A stretch of DNA of 21,375 nt from a virus. Below are positions 1 to 6,195 of the stretch, piece by piece. The DNA lies in the IMG/VR virus record IMGVR_UViG_3300034106_004560, positions 1-21,375 of that record. One strand, 5' to 3'. Numbering within the stretch: position 1 is the first letter of the stretch; every line of letters begins with the position of its first letter. Under the pieces are notes generated by a model. It was not told where the DNA came from. It searched no databases and saw nothing but the letters and a program-made list of their open reading frames with translations. Position numbers and translations under genes: made by a program.

Positions 1-1
1 A

Positions 2-2302
2 TACAGCAATTATAATTCATTAATTACTAGAATATTTTATACAACCGAAGTTGCAGAACAAGTATCAGCATCGACTACTGATCCTAGCGGTGGTAATATA
101 ACCGCTACAAATCCATATACAATTACTGAATACGATGCAAACCCACCACCATATTATTTTTATGCAAGAGATGAAGTAGTTGGAGTAGATAATGTAACCT
201 ATTATTACTACAGCACACCTCCAATTGAAGCACAAGTTCCATCTTTGTCAGATGATTTTAATAGAACTGTATCGGTTGGATTAGGTACTGCAAGTGGTGG
301 ATTTACTTATGGCGGACCATCAAGAGGCAACAATACCTGGAGTGTAAATGGAAGCAGGGCAGTAAATTCTTCTGGCGATTTAGGCGACAACCCAATGAAA
401 ACTGTTGATGCAGGTAGTTTTAACCAATCGGTTTCTGTTGATACTTTTGGTGGTGGCCTTGGAGCAGCAGTATGGGTAGCATCAACATCTTCTTTTTGGT
501 CAGTAGTACCAGATTATACATATATATTAAATCCAGGTGATGGCTTTGTTTATAGATGTTCAACTAATTTAACTACAATATACGATCCAAATGAAGATTG
601 TCCACCTTTAGCAATATTAGGATCAAATCCACAATCTGAAGGATATACATTTAGTGATGTTGGATTAAGATGTAGTGCATGTACTACATCAACAACAAAT
701 GTAACAACTTATCCATGCACACTTTCAGCAACATCATACTCATGTCCAGACACTGGTCCATTAGGCGGAGATAGGTGTACTTCTTGTGCAACTTCTAGTA
801 GCTATCCATGTACTGGAAGCATAGTTACAACTTCAACCTGTCCAGATTTTGGATCAATAGGTGGAGATAGATGCACTGCTTGTACAGAAAATGCAACTAT
901 AACAGAGCAGTTAACTTGTTCTGGATCAAATTCAGGAAGCACTTGTCCAGGAACTGGAAGCTTAGCAGGACAAAGATGCGGTGCTTGTAACTCTGTTGCA
1001 GCATGTACTGGATCACAAGTTTCTACAACCTGTCCAGATACTGGACCAAACGTAGGAGATAGATGTGGATCTTGTTCAGGAGAACCAGAAACAATTTCTG
1101 TATTAACCTGTTCTGGATCTGATAGTTCGACATCTTGCCCAGGTACTGGAAGTTCTGTAGGACAAAGATGTGGTGCTTGTAACTCTTTTGCATCATGTAG
1201 TGGTTCTACTACAACTAGTTCATGTCCAGATACTGGACCAAACGTAGGAGACAGATGTGGTGCTTGTTCAACAAATATAGATTCTTACATTACAATAACT
1301 TGTTCTGGTTCTAGCTCTGGAGGATCTTGCCCAGGTACTGGAAGTAGTGTTGGACAAAGATGTTCATCATGTAGTTCATCTACATCAACTTCAAATCTTT
1401 GTACTGGTTCTAGCAGCTCAGCATCTTGTCCAGGCACTGGGCCAAATGCTGGAGACCGATGCGGTGCATGTTCTTCTAGCACTTCAACATCTTATTCATG
1501 TACTGGATCAGGTACATTTGCATCACCACAATCAACGGGAGGTTGTAACGCAAGTAGAGTAAATCTGGCATGTTCATTTACTGGAACATCTGGAACTGGA
1601 GATAGGTTAAGATATAACTATACATTATGTCGAGCAAATAGCACTACAACAAATACTTATGCTATAAGACAAAGTGTAACAACAACAACCTATAGCTGGT
1701 CAACAAATCAATCTCAAACCATAACAACAACAAGCTATAGCTATTCAGTTAGAGTACAAGCTTATACTTATTCAACTAATGCTTATCAAAATCAAACAAT
1801 AATATATTATACTTATGCAATTAGACAACAAGGATATACATGGTCAACAAATGCGCTTGAAAATGTTACAACATATACTTATACATATCAGGTAAGAGAT
1901 ACAGCACTTGGATACATATACACTAAGAGAGATACTGTTACTGAAGAAGTTACTAGAAAAACATATTATGCAGTAGAAGAAGTTTCTGCAGATGTGTATA
2001 CTTATTACTCAGAATTAAAACTTTATCAATTTGTCGGCGCTAGTCCAACCTTAATTGATTCAAAAATTATAGCTACTTTTGAAAATGAGCCTGGACTTGA
2101 ATTTAATACAACTTATTATATTCCAATAAATAGCGTACAGGCAGAAACTTCAGGAAATACAATTACTGCAACTGGGCAAACAAGCAGCTCTTCGGGTAGC
2201 GTAAGCTATATTTATGGGGGATCTAAAGGATCATATGTGGGTGTAATTGCTATGGCAGCAGTAACAAATCAAGGAAGTACGTTAGACAATTTCTCAGCCT
2301 AA
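2..2302 (+). CDS. Repeat-rich fibre-like virion protein, 5' end missing
   Basis: The frame is open from the first bases of the window, so this is the C-terminal 766 residues of a longer protein; the internal TTG at 245 is not the real start. From about residue 82 it has a DDFNR...GLGTASGG...WSVNGSRAV stretch like the laminin-G/concanavalin-like domains of phage tail proteins. Residues about 248-490 hold eight cysteine-rich units with the core CP(D/G)TG..(G/V)(D/Q)RCGAC. Residues about 553-650 hold Tyr/Thr-rich units. The C-terminus is Gly/Ser-rich. No enzyme motif is visible. The domain make-up and the following small structural-type genes suggest a tail fibre or surface adhesin that meets the host cell; this role is inference. 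It ends just before a strong promoter. Confidence 0.75.
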   Translation, partial: YSNYNSLITRIFYTTEVAEQVSASTTDPSGGNITATNPYTITEYDANPPPYYFYARDEVVGVDNVTYYYYSTPPIEAQVPSLSDDFNRTVSVGLGTASGGFTYGGPSRGNNTWSVNGSRAVNSSGDLGDNPMKTVDAGSFNQSVSVDTFGGGLGAAVWVASTSSFWSVVPDYTYILNPGDGFVYRCSTNLTTIYDPNEDCPPLAILGSNPQSEGYTFSDVGLRCSACTTSTTNVTTYPCTLSATSYSCPDTGPLGGDRCTSCATSSSYPCTGSIVTTSTCPDFGSIGGDRCTACTENATITEQLTCSGSNSGSTCPGTGSLAGQRCGACNSVAACTGSQVSTTCPDTGPNVGDRCGSCSGEPETISVLTCSGSDSSTSCPGTGSSVGQRCGACNSFASCSGSTTTSSCPDTGPNVGDRCGACSTNIDSYITITCSGSSSGGSCPGTGSSVGQRCSSCSSSTSTSNLCTGSSSSASCPGTGPNAGDRCGACSSSTSTSYSCTGSGTFASPQSTGGCNASRVNLACSFTGTSGTGDRLRYNYTLCRANSTTTNTYAIRQSVTTTTYSWSTNQSQTITTTSYSYSVRVQAYTYSTNAYQNQTIIYYTYAIRQQGYTWSTNALENVTTYTYTYQVRDTALGYIYTKRDTVTEEVTRKTYYAVEEVSADVYTYYSELKLYQFVGASPTLIDSKIIATFENEPGLEFNTTYYIPINSVQAETSGNTITATGQTSSSSGSVSYIYGGSKGSYVGVIAMAAVTNQGSTLDNFSA
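743..1475 (+). repeat. Eight cysteine-rich coding repeats, partly in a 192-bp super-repeat
   Basis: Core motifs begin at 743, 839, 944, 1031, 1136, 1223, 1328 and 1427. From 944 to 1328 the spacing alternates 87 and 105 bp, so a 192-bp (64-residue) two-part unit repeats: a G-type core (CPGTGSSVGQRCGAC) followed by a D-type core (CPDTGPNVGDRCGAC). Each unit carries about four cysteines, which suggests a chain of small disulphide- or metal-stabilised knots. The repeats are conserved as protein but diverged as DNA, so they are old and kept by selection. Confidence 0.85.
1658..1960 (+). repeat. Tyr/Thr-rich coding repeats (YxxR ... STN)
   Basis: Units start at 1658 (YAIRQ), 1742 (YSVRV), 1814 (YAIRQ) and 1886 (YQVRD), spaced 84, 72 and 72 bp. 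The first three also carry a Y(T/S)(W/Y)STN segment. The alternating Tyr/Thr pattern fits repeated beta-strands, as in fibre shafts. The repeat is degenerate at its 3' end. Confidence 0.7.
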
Positions 2303-2308
2303 TCGCTG

Positions 2309-2337
2309 TAGACAAATATACATAGATTATGTATAAT
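2309..2337 (+). promoter_or_regulatory. Sigma70-type promoter
   Basis: TAGACA (2309-2314), a 17-base spacer and a perfect TATAAT (2332-2337) lie in the short gap after the fibre gene. The expected start near 2344 sits just ahead of the ribosome site AAGGAGG (2347-2353) for the gene at 2358. Confidence 0.75.
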
Positions 2338-2357
2338 ATAAGAAACAAGGAGGAACT

Positions 2358-2588
2358 ATGCCAGAATTACCACCAGTTAAAATAGCATTTATTATTGACG
2401 GAGAAGTAATAGATATTTTGCACACAGATGAAAGATTAGGTGCAATATTTACAAGCAATCCAATTATTAAAAATGTTACTGGACAATTAATTACAGATGA
2501 TGGAATTGTTCAGGTAGGATCTACTTATAATTCAGAAACAAATGAATTTGGTCCAAAGCCAGAAGAAATAACAGAGCCAACGGAATAG
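2358..2588 (+). CDS. Small phage protein of unknown function
   Basis: A 76-residue acidic protein starting with IAFIIDGEVIDILHTDERLGAIF and ending in a Pro/Glu-rich tail after VQVGSTYN. The 'DGEV.D..HTDERL.AI' opening and the 'V.VG..Y' ending resemble short proteins encoded near tail genes in many phages, but I cannot name a family with certainty. It is the first gene behind a sigma70-type promoter and has a near-consensus AAGGAGG four bases before ATG, so it should be well expressed. No cysteines, membrane segment or catalytic motif is visible. A tail-associated or assembly role is a guess from position. Confidence 0.7.
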   Translation: MPELPPVKIAFIIDGEVIDILHTDERLGAIFTSNPIIKNVTGQLITDDGIVQVGSTYNSETNEFGPKPEEITEPTE

Positions 2589-2590
2589 CA

Positions 2591-2866
2591 ATGTCACAAA
2601 AAACACCTTTTCAAATATGGAAAGAAAAAAATGCTGGGGATAAAGTCAGACCCTGGGATTTATTAAATCCAAAAATTGGAAGAGTAGATGATGATACATT
2701 TAAATATAGATATGAAAATCATTGTTTAAATTGTCCGTCATTAATTAAAGCAACAAAAACTTGCAAAAAGTGTGGATGCTTTATGACAGAAAAAGCAAAG
2801 CTTCCTCATGCTGGATGCCCTCTCGGAAAATGGGGACCAGTAACAGAGACTAAGGATGTTATTTAA
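2591..2866 (+). CDS. Small zinc-binding phage protein (CxxC ... CxCFM ... CPLGKW)
   Basis: A 91-residue protein with Cys at 45, 48, 58, 61, 63 and 76 in the order CLNC, CKKCGCFM and GCPLGKW. This is a compact zinc-knuckle arrangement that I recognise from small conserved proteins of T4-like and other large phages (DUF6171-like). No enzyme activity is known to me for the family; metal binding is predicted from the paired cysteines. The N-terminal half (FQIWKEKN...PWDLLNP) is hydrophilic. It starts three bases after the previous gene and its stop overlaps the next ATG (TAATG), so it belongs to the same transcription unit. Confidence 0.75.
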   Translation: MSQKTPFQIWKEKNAGDKVRPWDLLNPKIGRVDDDTFKYRYENHCLNCPSLIKATKTCKKCGCFMTEKAKLPHAGCPLGKWGPVTETKDVI

Positions 2867-3090
2867 TGGATTTAGAAAAACAAGAAAAAATTGATATTAT
2901 TAATGTGCACTTAAAAAGCATTGTAAATAATATTTTTAATATAAATATGTTAATTATTCAAGAGTCTGCAGTGACTCCAATTAATCAAGACTCAGTAGAT
3001 GCTTTAGAATTACAGCTAGAAAATGCATTTGCAAAAAAACAAGCATTACAAAGCGAATTAGAAAAGGTAACAAATGAACCAGGAGAATAA
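2866..3090 (+). CDS. Small coiled-coil protein, unknown function
   Basis: A 74-residue, mostly helical protein. An N-terminal hydrophobic heptad pattern (IINVHLKSIVNNIFNINMLII) is followed by a charged coiled-coil-like stretch (ALELQLENAFAKKQALQSELEKV). The start overlaps the previous stop (TAATG) and the end overlaps the next gene by 17 bases, a sign of translational coupling. It resembles the next gene product in size and helix content, which suggests they act or assemble together. No specific function can be assigned. Confidence 0.65.
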   Translation: MDLEKQEKIDIINVHLKSIVNNIFNINMLIIQESAVTPINQDSVDALELQLENAFAKKQALQSELEKVTNEPGE

Positions 3091-3262
3091 AGCAAGTTTA
3101 GTCATTACAGCGTTGCAACAAAGAATAGGTGAATTGGTATCAAATTATGAAACTCAAATTGCAATATTACGTGCAGAGATTACACAACTTGTGGAAAAGG
3201 AAAATGCTAAAGATCAAGCAAAAGAAGAATACTCAGAGCATCTTAATAACCTCTCCGACTGA
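3074..3262 (+). CDS. Small coiled-coil protein, unknown function
   Basis: A 62-residue helical protein (LVITALQQRIGELVSNYE, then AILRAEITQLVEKEN), similar in style to small coiled-coil proteins seen among phage structural genes. The ATG lies inside the end of the preceding gene. Its last 59 bases overlap a plausible start (ATG at 3204) of the next gene in another frame. A +1 shift near its stop would instead fuse it to that protein; see findings. Separate genes are the simpler reading. Confidence 0.65.
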   Translation: MNQENKASLVITALQQRIGELVSNYETQIAILRAEITQLVEKENAKDQAKEEYSEHLNNLSD

Positions 3263-3608
3263 TTTCCCTTCAGGAATTGCTGTTAAAACAGACAAGGGTA
3301 CTTACTGGATTAAAGACGGAAAAAGATACAAGTTGATATCTAAAAGAGCAGAGGAGTCTTGGTCTTTTACTACAGTAAATGCTACAGAGTCTGCCTTATC
3401 TTTAATTAAACAGTCTGGTAAATTAGGGTTTAGAGATGGCGCTTTGATCAAGAACATTGCAGATGGTAAAATGTATTTAATATCGCAAAATAAAAAGCGT
3501 CATATTGTGAACCCAGATTCATTTTCTAAATATGGACTTAATAGGTCTAATATTGTAGAAGTAAGCGAATCGGAAATAAATTCACATGAATTAGGAGAAA
3601 ATTTATAA
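3204..3608 (+). CDS. YLI-GKKR repeat protein, probable virion/adhesion factor
   Basis: The frame is open from 3129, but I prefer ATG 3204, which has a purine-rich AAAAGG just upstream; this gives 134 residues. Two copies of a beta-type repeat are visible: GIAVKTDKGTYWIKDGKRYKL, then GALIKNIADGKMYLISQNKK followed by HIVNPDSFSKYGLNRSNIVEVSESEINS...G. The second matches the widespread 'YLI.(D/N)GKKR.I.....F...G......V.VS...(L/I)' repeat of Gram-positive and phage surface proteins. It probably contributes to host attachment or a cell-surface-facing virion part (inference). Its stop overlaps the next ATG (TAATG). Residues before about 16 lie in the overlap with the upstream gene and are the least certain part. 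Confidence 0.65.
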   Translation: MLKIKQKKNTQSILITSPTDFPSGIAVKTDKGTYWIKDGKRYKLISKRAEESWSFTTVNATESALSLIKQSGKLGFRDGALIKNIADGKMYLISQNKKRHIVNPDSFSKYGLNRSNIVEVSESEINSHELGENL

Positions 3609-4033
3609 TGGCAGCAAATTGGAAAGTTGTAACATTTAATGAGGGTGCCCCATTTGACCCAAATGATTTAAATCAATTACAAGATAATTTAACAGATGTT
3701 TTTACAAAATCTACAAGCTTATTAAATGCTACAAAAGACTCTAGTGGTCAAAATAGAGTAGCAGTCACAGATCAAGGCACAGCATCAATAATATTAAAAG
3801 GTACAACCCCAGCATCCGTATCAGTAACATTTACTCCGTCATTTACAGCAGGTACAGATACTGGATTTGTTGCTTCAATGGCACAAGCTTTAACTTCTAC
3901 AACTGGAAATGTATCAGTATCAGCAGTTTTAAATACAGATAAAACAGGCGGAACAATATATGCAGTAAGCAATAAGGCAACTACCTCAACAATAAGTGTT
4001 AATTGGATAGCAACTCAACTTAAAACTATTTAA
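3608..4033 (+). CDS. Probable fibre/virion protein with C-terminal beta-sandwich
   Basis: A 141-residue protein. The N-terminal 45 residues (NWKVVTFNEGAPFDPNDLNQLQDNL) look like the attachment segment found at the start of many phage fibre proteins. The rest is Thr/Ser-rich beta-sequence (SVTFTPSFTAGTDTGFVAS, then TISVNWIATQ). The spacing of F.P.F ... V.V.. ... I.VNWIA resembles H-type-lectin-like or receptor-binding tips of phage fibres. No catalytic motif is seen. It closes the structural module; the next sequence is a promoter and a terminator. AGGAG stands about ten bases before ATG. Confidence 0.65.
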   Translation: MAANWKVVTFNEGAPFDPNDLNQLQDNLTDVFTKSTSLLNATKDSSGQNRVAVTDQGTASIILKGTTPASVSVTFTPSFTAGTDTGFVASMAQALTSTTGNVSVSAVLNTDKTGGTIYAVSNKATTSTISVNWIATQLKTI

Positions 4034-4036
4034 TGC

Positions 4037-4064
4037 TTGACAGGTTATAAGAATATGTTAAAAT
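4037..4064 (+). promoter_or_regulatory. Strong sigma70-type promoter with extended -10
   Basis: Perfect TTGACA (4037-4042), 16-base spacer, TAAAAT (4059-4064) preceded by TGT, which makes an extended -10. Transcription should begin near 4071, only about 8 bases before the hairpin at 4079. Confidence 0.8.
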
Positions 4065-4078
4065 ATAGCATGTTCAAT

Positions 4079-4103
4079 AAAGTCACGAAACCGTGACTTT
4101 TTT
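4079..4103 (+). terminator. Rho-independent terminator or 5' attenuator hairpin
   Basis: A perfect 9-bp stem (AAAGTCACG with CGTGACTTT) closes a 4-base AAAC loop and runs into a T tract ending at 4103. It can end transcription from the structural genes. It also lies directly downstream of the promoter at 4037, so it may act as an attenuator or 5' stabilising hairpin. Confidence 0.8.
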
Positions 4104-4119
4104 AATTTAAGGATATTAA

Positions 4120-4935
4120 ATGTCTAATGATTTAAAGTGGATGCTGTCATCGGATCAGCAATTTCCATATCAAGATGATAAAATGATTGAGCTTTGGTTT
4201 AAGGTTATGAAGTGGTTTAAGCCAGATGTTGTAGACTATCTTGGCGACACAGATGATCAGGCTTGCTACAGTAGATTTACAGAAGGAAAGCCAACAGAGT
4301 TTTTAAAGGCATACAAGAATGACGACGTAACAAATGATTTAGAGTTAATGCTAAAAGACATGAAGTTTGAGGCAAGTGGTGCCCGTGAATTTTATGAAAG
4401 AACAAGAAAGATGCTTCCAAACGCACAACTATTCTCAGCGTTAGGAAATCATGATATTAGAATTTTTGATTATTTGGATAAGAAAATTCCTGAATATGCA
4501 AAGCATGTTACCCCAGAAGCTTTATGGAGTTTAGATTCATTAGGATATGATTATATTTATTATAATGAATTGCCAAAGAAACGTTTTGGAGATATCCACG
4601 TCCATCATGGAATTTCAATTTCAGCAACAGGGTCGGTTAGAAAAGACATGGAAGATCTACAAGTATCTTTAATTAGAGGACATTCTCATAGGATTGCATC
4701 TCATTTAGTTACTTATGAATTAAGAAATAAAGGCAAGGGGGAAACTTTGCGTGGATATGAGATTGGTCATATGTGCGATGAAAAGGGTCCAGGAATGAAA
4801 TATACCCAGCATCATGACTGGCAAAAGGGATTTGCAATAGCGCATATTGAAAATGGAAAGTATCCACACGTTAACATGATACACGTATCACCAGACTATA
4901 CTTGTGTAGTAGACGGGAAATTGTTTACTTTATAA
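4120..4935 (+). CDS. Calcineurin-like metallophosphoesterase
   Basis: A 271-residue protein with the metallophosphoesterase motif series in order: SDQQ (D12), GDTDD (42-46), GNHD (109-112), HHG (162-164) and GHSH (187-190). These residues bind two metal ions and the phosphate in the family. Motif I normally reads DxH; here it is D-Q-Q, a variant I associate with phage members. Substrates in phages are varied (nucleotides, RNA ends or phosphoproteins), so the substrate is open. AAGGAT is five bases before ATG. This is the first gene after the promoter/terminator pair at 4037-4103 and opens the replication-side gene block; its stop overlaps the next ATG. Confidence 0.85.
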   Translation: MSNDLKWMLSSDQQFPYQDDKMIELWFKVMKWFKPDVVDYLGDTDDQACYSRFTEGKPTEFLKAYKNDDVTNDLELMLKDMKFEASGAREFYERTRKMLPNAQLFSALGNHDIRIFDYLDKKIPEYAKHVTPEALWSLDSLGYDYIYYNELPKKRFGDIHVHHGISISATGSVRKDMEDLQVSLIRGHSHRIASHLVTYELRNKGKGETLRGYEIGHMCDEKGPGMKYTQHHDWQKGFAIAHIENGKYPHVNMIHVSPDYTCVVDGKLFTL

Positions 4936-5120
4936 TGAAATGTCAAAAGTGTAAAGGCAGAGTTTTTGTAGATAGAGTTTTTTCTCAAAAACTACATGTT
5001 GAATTGTTCTGCATGCAGTGCGGGAAAAGGTGGATGATTAGTAAAGAAACGAGTGCGTTCGGAAAATGGCTAGAAAAAATGGATCAAAAGCACGCAAAAA
5101 ATTTCTCTATTTCTTCTTAA
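4935..5120 (+). CDS. Small zinc-ribbon protein
   Basis: A 61-residue basic protein with two CxxC pairs: MKCQKCKG at the N-terminus and CMQCGKRW near residue 33. This spacing is typical of a zinc ribbon that binds nucleic acid or protein. I place the start at ATG 4935, which overlaps the stop of the phosphoesterase (TAATG) and puts the first CxxC at the usual distance from the N-terminus; an in-frame extension to 4902 would sit inside the neighbour. It overlaps the next gene by 55 bases. Function unknown. Confidence 0.7.
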   Translation: MKCQKCKGRVFVDRVFSQKLHVELFCMQCGKRWMISKETSAFGKWLEKMDQKHAKNFSISS

Positions 5121-5545
5121 ATAATAAATTACATAAAGTAATTAGGTTATCTAGGCCTAGAGACGAAGTAGTCGCTTGGTGTTATGCTGAGAAAAAAAGA
5201 ATGATGTATAGTTATTCCGACGTTTTAAAAAAAATGGAAAACGCATATACGATAAAAGATGTAGGCTTAATTCTTGGAAGACATAAAGTTACAATTGAAG
5301 AGTATATCTTGCAAGGAAAAATAAAGAAACCTCAAAAGGTATATCCGATAAGTAATCCAGATAGCTTGTGGTATAAGTTTATGTTTAGTGAGTCTGACAT
5401 ACTTGATTTACATGCGTATATCCTAGAAGCTGGATATGTAAAAAATATACCCAGCAGGTCAGAATTAAGGGCACTTCTCAAAAACAATATTATATTGTAT
5501 ACTAAAACTGAATCTGGATTCGTTCCAGTGTGGAAGGCGGACTAG
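5066..5545 (+). CDS. MerR-like helix-turn-helix DNA-binding protein
   Basis: A 159-residue basic protein. The first 15 residues are Lys/Arg-rich. Residues about 60-95 (AYTIKDVGLILGRHKVTIEE, then a 'QGKIKKPQKVYPI' wing) form a winged helix like those of MerR or excisionase proteins. The end (FVPVWKAD) and overall plan match HTH proteins I recall from actinophage genomes. It probably binds DNA as a regulator or replication accessory factor. It overlaps the upstream zinc-ribbon gene and shares TAGTG with the next small gene. Confidence 0.7.
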   Translation: MARKNGSKARKKFLYFFLNNKLHKVIRLSRPRDEVVAWCYAEKKRMMYSYSDVLKKMENAYTIKDVGLILGRHKVTIEEYILQGKIKKPQKVYPISNPDSLWYKFMFSESDILDLHAYILEAGYVKNIPSRSELRALLKNNIILYTKTESGFVPVWKAD

Positions 5546-5658
5546 TGGAAAAAAGCAGAGTTGTTACTTGTGATATTTGCCATAAAGATATAGAGGTTCG
5601 CTGGGGAATATTTGCTAATGAAACTTTAAATAGACATAAGAAGGCGGAGCATAAATGA
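5545..5658 (+). CDS. 37-residue C2H2-type zinc-finger mini-protein
   Basis: A GTG start overlaps the upstream stop (TAGTG) and the TGA overlaps the next ATG (ATGA), so the gene fits its slot exactly. The protein reads CDICHKDIEVRW...LNRHKKAEHK: a Cys-x2-Cys and a His-x4-His pair separated by about 18 residues, a minimal C2H2 finger. Such fingers usually bind DNA or RNA. It fills what would otherwise be a 109-base gap. AAGGCGG in its 3' end serves the following gene. Confidence 0.65.
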   Translation: MEKSRVVTCDICHKDIEVRWGIFANETLNRHKKAEHK

Positions 5659-5858
5659 CAACAGTAGTTAAGGTTGATCTATCCTTTACTAGAAACCTAG
5701 GAAATTTTGAAAGCATTAAAATTGGAATAGGCGTAGAAGACAATGTGCGTAATGGAGAAAATGTAGATACTGCCACTGAGCGTGTTTATAAATTTGTCGA
5801 AGAAAAGCTTATTGAAAAAACTCAAGAAATAGAGAAAGAATTAAAAGATGGAAAATGA
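5655..5858 (+). CDS. Conserved-looking small phage protein, unknown function
   Basis: A 67-residue protein: a beta-rich N-terminus (VVKVDLSFTRNLGNFESIKI, then GIGVEDNVRNGE) and a charged helix (TATERVYKFVEEKLIEKTQE). I recognise the plan from short proteins of actinophages, but no function is known to me. AAGGCGGAG lies about six bases before ATG. It overlaps the next gene by 11 bases, placing it in the operon that leads into the helicase. Confidence 0.65.
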   Translation: MTTVVKVDLSFTRNLGNFESIKIGIGVEDNVRNGENVDTATERVYKFVEEKLIEKTQEIEKELKDGK

Positions 5859-6195
5859 TCTAGTCATTTCCCAGGCTGAAAAAAATAAACAGCCCTACAT
5901 AATGCTATGGAAATACGAAAAGCTTTATGAGGAAAAGTACGGCAAAAAACCAGTTTTGAATAAATTTAGAGATAAGATGGCGATGAAGGACGTTATTGAA
6001 AGCGTTGGCTTTGATAGAGGAATGACCCTTTTAGAGTATTATTTTAAACTAATAAAGCATGGACATCCTTTAATATTTTTTTTATACAATTTTGACAAAA
6101 TTGATTCTGCACAAAAAGAATTAGAAAAAGATAAGGCAAAAAGAAAAATTTTAAGAGAACAAACTAAAAAACTAGTAGAGGAAGTAGATGAATGA
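5848..6195 (+). CDS. Hypothetical helical protein upstream of the helicase
   Basis: A 115-residue, Lys/Glu-rich, probably all-helical protein (PYIMLWKYEKLYEEKYGKKP, FRDKMAMKDVIESVGFDRG, then a long charged C-terminal helix). Its stop overlaps the helicase start (ATGA), so the two should be made together. Position just before DnaB and lack of an enzyme motif would fit a helicase loader or replisome adaptor, but that is inference; I see no ATPase motif as in DnaC-type loaders. Confidence 0.65.
   Translation: MENDLVISQAEKNKQPYIMLWKYEKLYEEKYGKKPVLNKFRDKMAMKDVIESVGFDRGMTLLEYYFKLIKHGHPLIFFLYNFDKIDSAQKELEKDKAKRKILREQTKKLVEEVDE

Noticed and set aside
1347-1562. Open frame of 71 codons in another frame inside the cysteine repeats
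   Set aside because: His/Leu/Val-rich shadow produced by the repeat itself; the same holds for the minus-strand frame at 1285-1482.
2866-3262. Tail assembly chaperone pair with -1 frameshift
   Set aside because: The overlapping coiled-coil genes lack a slippery heptamer in the right phase and no tape-measure gene follows.
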